A DNA stretch of 46,994 nucleotides, taken from Shouchella shacheensis (lineage in GTDB: Bacteria; Bacillota; Bacilli; Bacillales; Bacillaceae_D). The stretch covers positions 1 through 46,994 of the forward strand of contig NZ_LLYY01000033.1 of assembly GCF_001484965.1 (NCBI RefSeq), written 5' to 3'. The notes below the pieces were generated by a model. The model was not told where the DNA came from. It worked only from the letters and a program-made list of their open reading frames with translations, and did no database searches. The position numbers were made by a program, and so were the translations under genes. Shown in pieces: positions 7,542 to 15,406 of the stretch (within the stretch, counting starts at the first letter, position 1; every line of letters starts with the position of its first letter).

Positions 7542-10500
7542 ATGGTTACTATTGTCGAGTATACACGCGATCATGCTCAGGCGGTTGCGGATATGTGGAA
7601 CGAGAGTCGTGGCAATTTTGGTGGCGGTCATGAGTTTGAGACGGCTCGAGATCGAGCAGTTAAGGAGCAGACGAGTGGCAATCTTGTGACGATGCTGGCG
7701 ATGGAGGATAAGAAGGTCGTAGGCTATTGTGGGTTGGCTACGTATAAGCAGGACACAGGGGCTCTTTATATTCCCCTATTAAATGTCCATCCTGAGTACA
7801 TTGGGAAAGGGATTGGCAAGCGGCTTGTACTCGAAGCAGTTCAGCGAACGGTGGAGGCGGGCTGGCCACGCGTGGATTTATATACATGGCCGGGAAACAC
7901 ACAGGCAGTACCTCTCTACAAGCGTTGTGGGTTTTTTTGGGAAGACAGGGAGGACCGCACGCATTTAATGAATTTCATTCCTTTGCTTCTACGTCACGGC
8001 ATTCTATCTACGTATGTAACCAATGAAAACTGGTACCACACACTGAAGCGAGAGGTTAAGCTAGAGCCAGATGGAGAAACACAAAGTGGGTTCACCACGT
8101 TTACCTACCATTTTGAAACGGACAAAGGAAATGTCAGCGCAACCGTGGAGCATAGCAGTCGAACGCTCTGTGCTCTCGAAACCGAGCAATTTAAACTAGA
8201 GTGGACGCTGCCCGCGCATGTTCTCTTTGTGGCAAAGGAATACGAGGCGACGCTTCGCGTGATCAATAAAACCAATAAACCACTTCATATTAAAGGAGAG
8301 GCTCTGCCTCCCTCATCCCTACATACAACGACAACCATTGAGCACAACGTAGAGGGAGAGGCTGAGATTACCATTCCTTTCTCCGTTAACGAAGAGAATG
8401 GAGGCCATCAGTCGCGCTGGAAAACCCATCCAAGCTTTGATTTACAGCTAACCGTTGACGGCAAGCCTTGTGCCTTAGGATGTGGCTACACGATAAAAAA
8501 GCCGGTGGCAGTCAAGCCGTTGATTGTAAAGCCAAGGCAGCTTGTAGACGAGCGTGGCGGTGAGGTCTTCTTTGAGGTGAAAAACGAGTTAAAAGAGGAG
8601 ATAACGCTAACGCTATCAATATCGTCTGCCCGTTTATTTCGGCCGGAAACCAAGTCTGTCACTTGTTCTCTTGCAACAGGTGAGAAACAAACGCTTCCAC
8701 TGCCAGTGAAAGAAGTTGTGGCTGGGATCGAACAACTCGCTTTAGAGCTAGATATTGCCGGGGACGGGGAGCGCTTTCTATATAGTGATCCGCACATGCT
8801 TGTGGTACCGGATGAGCACCTAATCACAAGTTACGAGAGAGAGGGAAGCCTCTACCTCATCAATGGCTGGGAGACGCTGGTTTTTGATAAAGAGACAGGG
8901 TTCGCACGACAAATGAATGCACAAACGGAGGAGGCGAAGCCATGGTTCCACGCCTACCCTGTGTTTGGAGAACCACTCAACCACGAGCTTGCAAGCAAAG
9001 GCTGGTCTGGTTATTCCTTTCGAAAAACATGTACTGGGATTGAGCTCACGCTAGATTATGAGATTCAGGATGGTGCGGGGTCACTGAGTGTCATCTATGA
9101 TTGGAACCGAAACAAAACGCTTTGCTGCTCGGCAAAAATCAAAAATCTTTCCACGGATATGCTTGATGTTGGATATGTCACGTTAGGGATGCGTCTCGAC
9201 GTTGATCAGTTGCTGATGCCTGCATTTTCGAAGCATCTGTATGCAGGCGGCATTGAAGAGGTGGAGCTTGACGATTTGCCACTTGCCGATATGAATGATA
9301 CGTGGATGTATTTCTCTTGGGAGAAACACTCCCTTGCCGTCTCAACAACAAAGTCGTTAAAGTGGTTGCTGGTGGAACATGCTCTCGCTTTTCAGCAAGC
9401 CATCCCGAGCCTCAAGCCAAATGATTCGTTTGAGACGTGTCCGATTTCACTGCAGAGCGATGTCTTTCAAACCGCAGATGCATTCACAGAGCATATGGGT
9501 TCTTTCAGAGAAAAACGGGCGTTCACCGAGGTTGTTCATGAACAGCATGGATTTTTTGCACACGGGGAGGAAGGATCTTGGAGACTGGACGTAGGAAAAA
9601 AACAGGCGGACACAGCGCAGGTTCATCTTGATATCGATGGGGAGAAGCGGAGCATCCGCTCGTTTGACATCCATGGGCCAGATTCGATTTTGCTGACAGA
9701 TATGTATCCACCAAAAGGGAAGACGAGCGCCTTGACAATCAAGTACGAAGGAGCGACCTTTCAAAAAAACTATTCCCTTCAGGCAATTGCTCACGGCAAC
9801 GAAACGGTTCGCTGCCAGACGAACGAAGAGGAGGGGCTAGAAGTCCATGAAGTCTCGAATGGCATTCTCACGTTTAAGGCTGCGAATGAATTCTCGCCTG
9901 CGATTTACTCGTTGAAAACGAGAGAGCGGGAATGGCTGGACCATGCGTTTCCAAAAGCAGGTCCGAAAAGCTGGTGGAACCCGTGGGGGGGTGGGATCAT
10001 GACGATTCCTGGAGGCCTCAACTTGTTAAGTGTTCAGAAACAAAAGCGGCGCACGGAATTTGTCACAATGAACGATCAGTGGCAGCAAACATGGACGGGT
10101 CTCAAGCTGACGATTAAATTGGAGCACAGCGACTGGGAAGGCGCGGTTCTTGAACAATTTTTTGTTACGCTGCCAAAGTCAAGCGTCCTTTTGCATACAA
10201 CTGTATTCAAGCAGACAGGGGTGCTTTTACACGAGCAAAACCTACTCACAGGCGCTTTTTTCAACAAGCAGGAAGCACTGCGCGTCTATGCAACAGAGAA
10301 CGATGAGCAGTTCTTCACGCCGAGCGCTGGGCATTTTTCGCTTGCCGGAAGAGAGTTAGCTGAGGTCGTTCGGTTACAGGAGGAAAGGAGTGGCGAGTCG
10401 CTTGTCGTCGTGCCGCAAACCGCTGCAAAAAAGCGGGAGTTCTATGAAAACAAAGAAGTGTTCACGTATATGAATCAGGAACGCCTAGAGAAGAGGCCCG

Positions 10501-10616
10501 ATGTCCCCTCCATTCAAACGGGAACACAGGCGTTTGTTTGGACGGACCAGCTTCCGAGCAGTGAAGGCTGGACATGGACTCAAAACGTGGACCTAAAGGA
10601 GGGAGACATTTTTTGA
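7542..10616 (+). CDS. GNAT acetyltransferase fused to a very large beta-rich region
   Basis: A 1024-residue two-part protein. Residues 1-150 are a GNAT N-acetyltransferase: beta strand ALYIPLLNVHP, acetyl-CoA loop YIGKGIGKRL (86-95), and the closing motif NTQAVPLYKRCGF (119-131). About 870 residues follow that I cannot assign to a family. They are rich in short beta strands: an Ig-like stretch (about 165-430), then two lobes with patterns such as YPVFGEPLNHEL and WWNPWGGGIMTIPGGLNLL that recall galactose-mutarotase-like carbohydrate-active folds. There is no signal peptide or membrane span, so it is probably cytoplasmic. Its stop codon overlaps the TTG start of the amidohydrolase gene, so the two act together. 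The reaction is unknown; modification of a sugar or amino-sugar compound is a guess from the fold impression only. The ATG follows GAGGAG. Confidence 0.85.
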   Translation: MVTIVEYTRDHAQAVADMWNESRGNFGGGHEFETARDRAVKEQTSGNLVTMLAMEDKKVVGYCGLATYKQDTGALYIPLLNVHPEYIGKGIGKRLVLEAVQRTVEAGWPRVDLYTWPGNTQAVPLYKRCGFFWEDREDRTHLMNFIPLLLRHGILSTYVTNENWYHTLKREVKLEPDGETQSGFTTFTYHFETDKGNVSATVEHSSRTLCALETEQFKLEWTLPAHVLFVAKEYEATLRVINKTNKPLHIKGEALPPSSLHTTTTIEHNVEGEAEITIPFSVNEENGGHQSRWKTHPSFDLQLTVDGKPCALGCGYTIKKPVAVKPLIVKPRQLVDERGGEVFFEVKNELKEEITLTLSISSARLFRPETKSVTCSLATGEKQTLPLPVKEVVAGIEQLALELDIAGDGERFLYSDPHMLVVPDEHLITSYEREGSLYLINGWETLVFDKETGFARQMNAQTEEAKPWFHAYPVFGEPLNHELASKGWSGYSFRKTCTGIELTLDYEIQDGAGSLSVIYDWNRNKTLCCSAKIKNLSTDMLDVGYVTLGMRLDVDQLLMPAFSKHLYAGGIEEVELDDLPLADMNDTWMYFSWEKHSLAVSTTKSLKWLLVEHALAFQQAIPSLKPNDSFETCPISLQSDVFQTADAFTEHMGSFREKRAFTEVVHEQHGFFAHGEEGSWRLDVGKKQADTAQVHLDIDGEKRSIRSFDIHGPDSILLTDMYPPKGKTSALTIKYEGATFQKNYSLQAIAHGNETVRCQTNEEEGLEVHEVSNGILTFKAANEFSPAIYSLKTREREWLDHAFPKAGPKSWWNPWGGGIMTIPGGLNLLSVQKQKRRTEFVTMNDQWQQTWTGLKLTIKLEHSDWEGAVLEQFFVTLPKSSVLLHTTVFKQTGVLLHEQNLLTGAFFNKQEALRVYATENDEQFFTPSAGHFSLAGRELAEVVRLQEERSGESLVVVPQTAAKKREFYENKEVFTYMNQERLEKRPDVPSIQTGTQAFVWTDQLPSSEGWTWTQNVDLKEGDIF

Positions 10617-11470
10617 AGATCATTGATGCGCATGTGCATTTCTCAAGCATCCAGACGTTTGTTGAGACGGCCCATAAATTGGCGGATGTTGAATACAATG
10701 AGGGAGGGTTGCTCGCTGAATATGAACAGTTGGGCGTCGTTGCCGCTGTTGGTATGGGCTTGGAAGAGAGCCGCGTAGGTGCGTTTCCTGATGAGGAAGC
10801 GCCAGCGCTTATGGGGCTTAATTTGAAAAACCGCCCGTCACAAATCGGCGTTTGCATCGGCATCAATCCGTTTGCGCTCACAGCTTCTGAGCTCGAGAGG
10901 CTTGACGCAAAGCTAGAAGATCCAACGGTGGTCGGGGTTAAAATCTACTTAGGCTACTATCCATATTACGCCTACGACTCCATCTACACACTGGTCTATG
11001 AGCTGGCCGAGAAGCATGATGTGCCCGTCGTTTTTCATACAGGGGACACGTACTCGGCCGACGCGCTAATTAAATACGCGCACCCACTGACGATTGACGA
11101 GGTGGCAGTCAAGCATCGAAACGTGCGCTTTGTGATGGCTCACCTTGGGGACCCCTGGTGCCTGACGGCGGCAGAAGTCATGTATAAGAACCACAATGTG
11201 TTTGCGGATCTATCAGGGTTGATCGTCGGTACAAGAAATCGTGTGGAACCTCACATGGACACAAGCAACCCGTACTTTGACCATTTTAGGCACGCGCTTG
11301 TGTTTGGAGATAGCTATGATCGCTATATGTTCGGGACGGACTGGCCGCTTGTGCAAGTTCGCCCGTACATGGAGTGGCTGGCTGGCATTATCCCGGAGCG
11401 CTATCACGAGAAATTCTTCTATGAAACAGCGCTTCGTGTGTTTCCGAAACTTGAGGGGTTGATGAAATAG
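10613..11470 (+). CDS. Amidohydrolase-2 family metal-dependent hydrolase
   Basis: A 285-residue TIM-barrel hydrolase of the amidohydrolase superfamily (the family that also holds decarboxylases such as ACMSD). Visible metal and active-site residues: His7 and His9 (DAHVH), Lys110 (VGVKIYLGYY), His142 (VFHTGDT), His177 (MAHLGDPW) and Asp243 (MFGTDWP). The start is TTG at 10613, overlapping the TGA of the acetyltransferase fusion by three bases, with AAAGGAGGG (10596-10604) nine bases upstream. The resulting N-terminus, MKIIDAHVH, is typical of the family; the upstream ATG at 10574 would add an unrelated 13-residue tail. Translational coupling with the fusion gene implies a shared pathway. Substrate unknown. 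Confidence 0.9.
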   Translation: MKIIDAHVHFSSIQTFVETAHKLADVEYNEGGLLAEYEQLGVVAAVGMGLEESRVGAFPDEEAPALMGLNLKNRPSQIGVCIGINPFALTASELERLDAKLEDPTVVGVKIYLGYYPYYAYDSIYTLVYELAEKHDVPVVFHTGDTYSADALIKYAHPLTIDEVAVKHRNVRFVMAHLGDPWCLTAAEVMYKNHNVFADLSGLIVGTRNRVEPHMDTSNPYFDHFRHALVFGDSYDRYMFGTDWPLVQVRPYMEWLAGIIPERYHEKFFYETALRVFPKLEGLMK

Positions 11471-11502
11471 GCTCTGTTGATGGATGATGATTTATTGGAG
11501 TT

Positions 11503-11526
11503 GGCCGCTTCTTGCGGCCTTTTTTT
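11503..11526 (+). terminator. Terminator of the GNAT-amidohydrolase unit
   Basis: GGCCGC (11503-11508) pairs with GCGGCC (11514-11519), followed by seven T. Confidence 0.85.
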
Positions 11527-11568
11527 CGTGTACCCGCGGTCATGCACCTATCTCTTTTGACTATAAAA

Positions 11569-11790
11569 TTATTCATTATTGTCATAGCGGTTAACAAGTT
11601 TTTTGTATCTAAAAGTAAAAAAAATAGCGGCAAAAAGACTAAAGAAGGTTATAAATGGTATGAGCCCAGGACTTACATTGTATTCTTGCAAAGCGTTATT
11701 ATTGATTATAAGAAACAAAAATCCTGCTCCAAAGCAAAAGTAATAAACAATTATTGAAAAAATAAGAATGCCCTTTCTACCAGTAGTCAT
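11569..11790 (-). CDS. Small membrane protein, two predicted spans
   Basis: A 73-residue protein with two hydrophobic segments (about residues 7-29 and 41-60), joined by a short polar loop (NNNALQEYNVSP) and ending in a basic, then acidic tail (FRYKKLVNRYDNNE). I do not recognise the family. The gene is believable because GGGAGGAG lies at ideal distance before the ATG. It stands alone on the minus strand, convergent with the amidohydrolase gene. Confidence 0.7.
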   Translation of the reverse strand: MTTGRKGILIFSIIVYYFCFGAGFLFLIINNNALQEYNVSPGLIPFITFFSLFAAIFFTFRYKKLVNRYDNNE

Positions 11791-12304
11791 AGTTAACTCC
11801 TCCCTAGATGCATTATTTTCATCTTATATTATTCATCTTTCGGACAAAAAAAGTGCCCCTCATCTACAGACCTAAGAGAATACGTGCAGCTCTTCTCGGC
11901 AGGGGGGGCGAGCTTCATTCCGACACGAATGAGTTTCTGTACTTCTCCGATGTTGACAGGCCGCTTTTATAGAAAAGACCAGCCTAATAAGGGTTCGACT
12001 CTCAACTCCGAAAGTTGAGTTATATTATAACATATGAAAAAAGATGACCATTTTTACTCTTCAAAGAGTAGATGGTCATCTTTTTGGTTACCGTTAATGT
12101 AAAAGCCGCTTACTGTATTGAACGCCATGTTACTCCAATTAGTCAGAGCATGATGGTCATTCTTGTATGTTCTAGTGCAGTTGAGGCTCTTTCGTAGTCT
12201 GTGTTGCGAATCTGGAGGCACTTTAGGAGGGCCGCACGATTTTGCGGAGTGTGGTCTATTTCTTGTTTTTGCTCATAAGCTGGAGGTAAAAGGAGCTGAG
12301 GCGG
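11791..12304. other. Gene-poor interval with a MarR-like palindrome
   Basis: About 500 bases without a convincing gene. It holds CTCAACT (12001-12007) and AGTTGAG (12013-12019), an inverted repeat of the kind bound by MarR-family repressors, followed by AT-rich sequence (TATATTATAACATATG) that could be a -10 region. No matching regulator or target gene follows: the ATG at 12034 opens only 22 codons, has no ribosome site and runs through a terminator hairpin. This may be the scar of a deleted gene. Confidence 0.35.
12037..12085. terminator. Bidirectional hairpin terminator
   Basis: GATGACCAT and ATGGTCATC form the outer stem, ACTCT/AGAGT the inner one, with A-run and T-run flanks on both sides, so it can work on either strand. 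No gene immediately upstream on the plus strand needs it. Confidence 0.7.
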
Positions 12305-12421
12305 ATGTTTATCTCTATGAAGCAAAAATGGAAGAGCTATCAAGCACAGGAAAAGGTACTAATCGCTATGGGACTGGCAACCGTCGCGCTGATTTTTTCC
12401 AGCTTGCTGTACGGAATCTGA
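12305..12421 (+). CDS. Small single-span membrane peptide
   Basis: A 38-codon frame whose product has a basic N-terminal half (MKQKWKSYQAQEK) and one hydrophobic segment (VLIAMGLATVALIFSSLLYGI). AAAGGAG (12289-12295) precedes the ATG at 12305; an internal ATG at 12317 is also possible. The frame is closed by a TAA just before the ribosome site. Family unknown. It lies about 100 bases before the oligoendopeptidase gene with no terminator between, so the two could share a transcript. Being short, it could still be chance. Confidence 0.45.
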   Translation: MFISMKQKWKSYQAQEKVLIAMGLATVALIFSSLLYGI

Positions 12422-12524
12422 ATACCCTGGCTGTTTTTAAAATAAGAATTCGTGCACAATTGACTAATCTTTGATACAATCAAAAGTGTTACGGATTTCG
12501 AAATAAACGGCAGGAGGTAGATGG

Positions 12525-14288
12525 ATGAGTTATCCAATGAGATGGGATTTAGACGCGCTCTTTCGTGGGGGAAGTGAATCTAGTGAATTCAAGCAATTTT
12601 TAGGAGAAACGGATGCGTACATACAAAAATGGATCGAACGAGATCAATCGGGATTAAGCGTTCAGGCGCTTGTGCCGGTGCTAGAGACACTGCGTGCGCG
12701 CCAGCGTCATGCGGGAGCTTTTGTTTCCTGCCTTGTGGCCCAGAATGTGAAAGACAAACAGGCGGCGCTACTTAATGAAAGAATTCAGGAACAAAGCGTC
12801 CAGGCGCAGGTGCTTCAACTTTCGCTTGAGGACAAGCTCCGCCAGCTAAGTGATGAGGAATTCCAAGCGCTGCTTGAGACGGAGGAGCTTAAGCCGTCTG
12901 CGTTTATGCTGGAGACGTCGAGAAGCAGGGCTCAGGATAAGCTCGATGTGGAGAAGGAAAATTTGGCAACCGCTCTCGCCAAAGATGGATACCACGCCTG
13001 GGGCACCGTGTATAACGAAGCGGTCGGGCGAATGGAAATTCCATTTGAAGAGGACGGCGAAACCAAGCGGTTATCCGCAGGGCAGCTGCACAACCGACTC
13101 TCAAGTACGGAACGCGATGTACGTAAGCGGGCCTTCGAAGCATCAAAAGCGGCGTGGAGCTCGGAGGGACCTCTCTTTGCGCAGACGCTCAATCATTTAG
13201 CAGGGTTTCGATTGAAGTTGTACGAAGCAAGGGGCTGGGAAAATGTTTTAAAGGAGCCGCTTGACTCGAACTTGATCACCGAGGCGACATTGAATACGAT
13301 GTGGGAAACGATTACAAAGAACAAGCCGAAGCTAATGCCGTATATGGAGAAAAAAGCGGAACTATTTGGGCTGGACACTCTTGATTTCTTTGATGTTGCC
13401 GCCCCCCTTCCAGTGAAAGACGGAGAGAGGAGCACGGTGCCTTATGAGGAAGCGTGCGAATTGATCATTACACATTTCAAAAAGTTTAGCCCGAAAATGG
13501 CGGACTTTGCAGAAATGGCCTTGCGCGACGGTTGGGTAGAGGCGGAAAACCGTCCAGGCAAACGTCCAGGCGGCTTTTGCACAAACTTCCCACTTGCGGG
13601 TGAATCGCGCATTTTCATGACTTATGACGGGTCTATGTCCAATGTAGCGACGCTTGCTCATGAGCTCGGACATGCGTATCATAGCTGGTGCTTAAAAGAC
13701 CAAAACGTCCAGTCGCAGAAGCAGTACCCGATGAGCATCGCCGAGACGGCTTCCACTTTTGCGGAGATGATTGTCGCCGATGCCCTTGTAGAAGAAGCCG
13801 ATTCAAACAGCATGAAGACGATGTTGCTTGAAAACAAGCTTTCTCGTTCGCTTGCGTTCTTTATGAACATCCATGCCCGCTTTTTATTTGAAACGCGCTT
13901 CTATGAGGAGCGTAAGAATGGTATGGTGCCCCAAGAGCGCTTAAATGAGTTGATGGAGGAAGCGCAGCGAGAAGCCTACGAAGAAAAAATTGCTTCGTAC
14001 GACCCGAACTTCTGGGCATCGAAGCTGCATTTCCACATCACCGGACAGCCGTTTTATAACTTTCCGTATACCTTTGGCTACTTGTTCAGCCTCGGCATCT
14101 ACGGGCGCGCGCTTAAATCCGAGCAGTCGTTTGAGGAAGCCTACATTGCCTTGCTTGAAGATAGCGGCAGTATGACGGCTGAAGCACTCGCGATGAAGCA
14201 TTTGGATGTGGACTTAACGAAGCCCGATTTTTGGCAGGAAGCGATTGATGTGGTGCTTGGCGATGCTGAGGAATTCGTGAAGAAATAA
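12525..14288 (+). CDS. pepF: M3-family oligoendopeptidase F
   Basis: A 587-residue zinc peptidase that cuts short peptides in the cytoplasm. The zinc motif HELGH (His379, Glu380, His383) and the third ligand Glu407 (in IAETASTFAE) are present, together with the M3B motifs FMTYDGS and YNFPYTFGYLFSLG. Length fits the PepF/YjbG group. CAGGAGGTAG precedes two close ATGs (12521 and 12525); the second is in frame. The gene is convergent with cydB. Confidence 0.95.
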   Translation: MSYPMRWDLDALFRGGSESSEFKQFLGETDAYIQKWIERDQSGLSVQALVPVLETLRARQRHAGAFVSCLVAQNVKDKQAALLNERIQEQSVQAQVLQLSLEDKLRQLSDEEFQALLETEELKPSAFMLETSRSRAQDKLDVEKENLATALAKDGYHAWGTVYNEAVGRMEIPFEEDGETKRLSAGQLHNRLSSTERDVRKRAFEASKAAWSSEGPLFAQTLNHLAGFRLKLYEARGWENVLKEPLDSNLITEATLNTMWETITKNKPKLMPYMEKKAELFGLDTLDFFDVAAPLPVKDGERSTVPYEEACELIITHFKKFSPKMADFAEMALRDGWVEAENRPGKRPGGFCTNFPLAGESRIFMTYDGSMSNVATLAHELGHAYHSWCLKDQNVQSQKQYPMSIAETASTFAEMIVADALVEEADSNSMKTMLLENKLSRSLAFFMNIHARFLFETRFYEERKNGMVPQERLNELMEEAQREAYEEKIASYDPNFWASKLHFHITGQPFYNFPYTFGYLFSLGIYGRALKSEQSFEEAYIALLEDSGSMTAEALAMKHLDVDLTKPDFWQEAIDVVLGDAEEFVKK

Positions 14289-14291
14289 GAC

Positions 14292-14321
14292 GCAAAGCCC
14301 TCGAGAGATCGAGGGCTTTGC
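14292..14321. terminator. Shared hairpin between pepF and cydB
   Basis: GCAAAGCCCTCGA (14292-14304) pairs perfectly over 13 bp with TCGAGGGCTTTGC around the loop GAGA. It sits between convergent genes. T runs are short on both sides. Confidence 0.7.
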
Positions 14322-14345
14322 CGCGTTCATCGATTAACGTGAGTT

Positions 14346-15377
14346 TTAATCTCCCTCGCCCGTCAAATAGCTCTTATCCTTAAGAAAAAGGCGCCAGAAC
14401 CAGACAAACGCAGGGATGAGGATCGCCATCCCAATGATATAGCCGACAAGGAGCGATTGAAACATCACCTCGTTCGTAAAGGCATCGAAGACGGTAAGAT
14501 CCGGATACAAAAAGTACGGCATGAGCGCCGCCCCGTAGGCGATGCTCGCAATTCCGAATTGAAGAACAATTAAGAGGAACGCAACGCGTGATTGCCCTCT
14601 CCCCGCTTTTTTCGAAGGCCACCAAAGCGCACTATAGCCGATCGCAAAGGCAAATAGGGAAAGCGTGTAGAGCCACCAAAGATCTAAAAAGTTGTTAAAC
14701 ATCCAGCGTGCTTCCGGAATCAAGGTAAAAATCGTAGCCACCGCGAATACGAGCGTAAGCGGCCCGAGAAAAATCGCGTTCTTCCGGTACGTTCGGTATG
14801 TTTTAAGATGACCGCCTTCTCTCGCGTAATCGCTTAGAAACAGCGAGGATAAAAAAAGCTCTGTGACGAGGCCGAACGCGACGTGCGTGTAAAAGGTTGG
14901 ACTGCTGAACAGCCTATTAATCAAGATGTACTGTTGCTCGCCTGCATAGGCAAAAAAGCCACCGATCGCCGCGGGGAGAATACTGACGAGAATTGCCGGA
15001 ATGAGCAAGCCGCTTATGCCGGAGACGAGCGTGAGAAGCCGCGAATACTTCTCTGTACTGTAAGCGTACACCATAAAAGCGCTGCGAATGGTAAGCAGCA
15101 ACAAAACCAGGCAGAAGGGAACGATCATAAGCGTCCCCAGCGTGGGCGCAGCGCCTGGAAAAAAGCCGACAAAGGAGACCACAAGGAGAACAAGAAAAAC
15201 ATTGGTGACCTTCCAGGCAGGGGAAAGATAATTATTGGCAATCGTCTCTGCCTCCTCGTTGGCTTTGCGTTGATAATACATCGCCCAAAACCCCGTGCCA
15301 AAATCAATCGATCCAGCAATGGCGTAGATGAACAGAAACAGCCACAAAATGAGTACGGCGATATAAACAGGTTCCAA
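14346..15377 (-). CDS. cydB: Cytochrome bd quinol oxidase subunit II
   Basis: A 343-residue multi-span membrane protein, partner of CydA in the terminal oxidase that reduces oxygen with quinol electrons. The N-terminal pattern AGSIDFGTGFWAMYY corresponds to the conserved DFG(V/T)G motif of CydB, and hydrophobic segments recur along the whole length (about nine). Its gene follows cydA with 29 bases between. The pair resembles B. subtilis YthAB/CydAB-type oxidases. It is convergent with pepF and shares its hairpin. Confidence 0.92.
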   Translation of the reverse strand: MEPVYIAVLILWLFLFIYAIAGSIDFGTGFWAMYYQRKANEEAETIANNYLSPAWKVTNVFLVLLVVSFVGFFPGAAPTLGTLMIVPFCLVLLLLTIRSAFMVYAYSTEKYSRLLTLVSGISGLLIPAILVSILPAAIGGFFAYAGEQQYILINRLFSSPTFYTHVAFGLVTELFLSSLFLSDYAREGGHLKTYRTYRKNAIFLGPLTLVFAVATIFTLIPEARWMFNNFLDLWWLYTLSLFAFAIGYSALWWPSKKAGRGQSRVAFLLIVLQFGIASIAYGAALMPYFLYPDLTVFDAFTNEVMFQSLLVGYIIGMAILIPAFVWFWRLFLKDKSYLTGEGD

Positions 15378-15406
15378 AGCAATCTTCCTTTCCGTTGTAA
15401 AGTGTA

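Noticed and set aside
12143-12343. A 66-codon minus-strand frame ending ALEHTRMTIML
   Set aside because: No ribosome site and no recognisable domain; it overlaps the better supported 38-codon gene on the other strand.
12163-12474. A 103-codon plus-strand frame before pepF
   Set aside because: No ribosome site, improbable composition; a shorter frame at 12305 in another phase is better supported.
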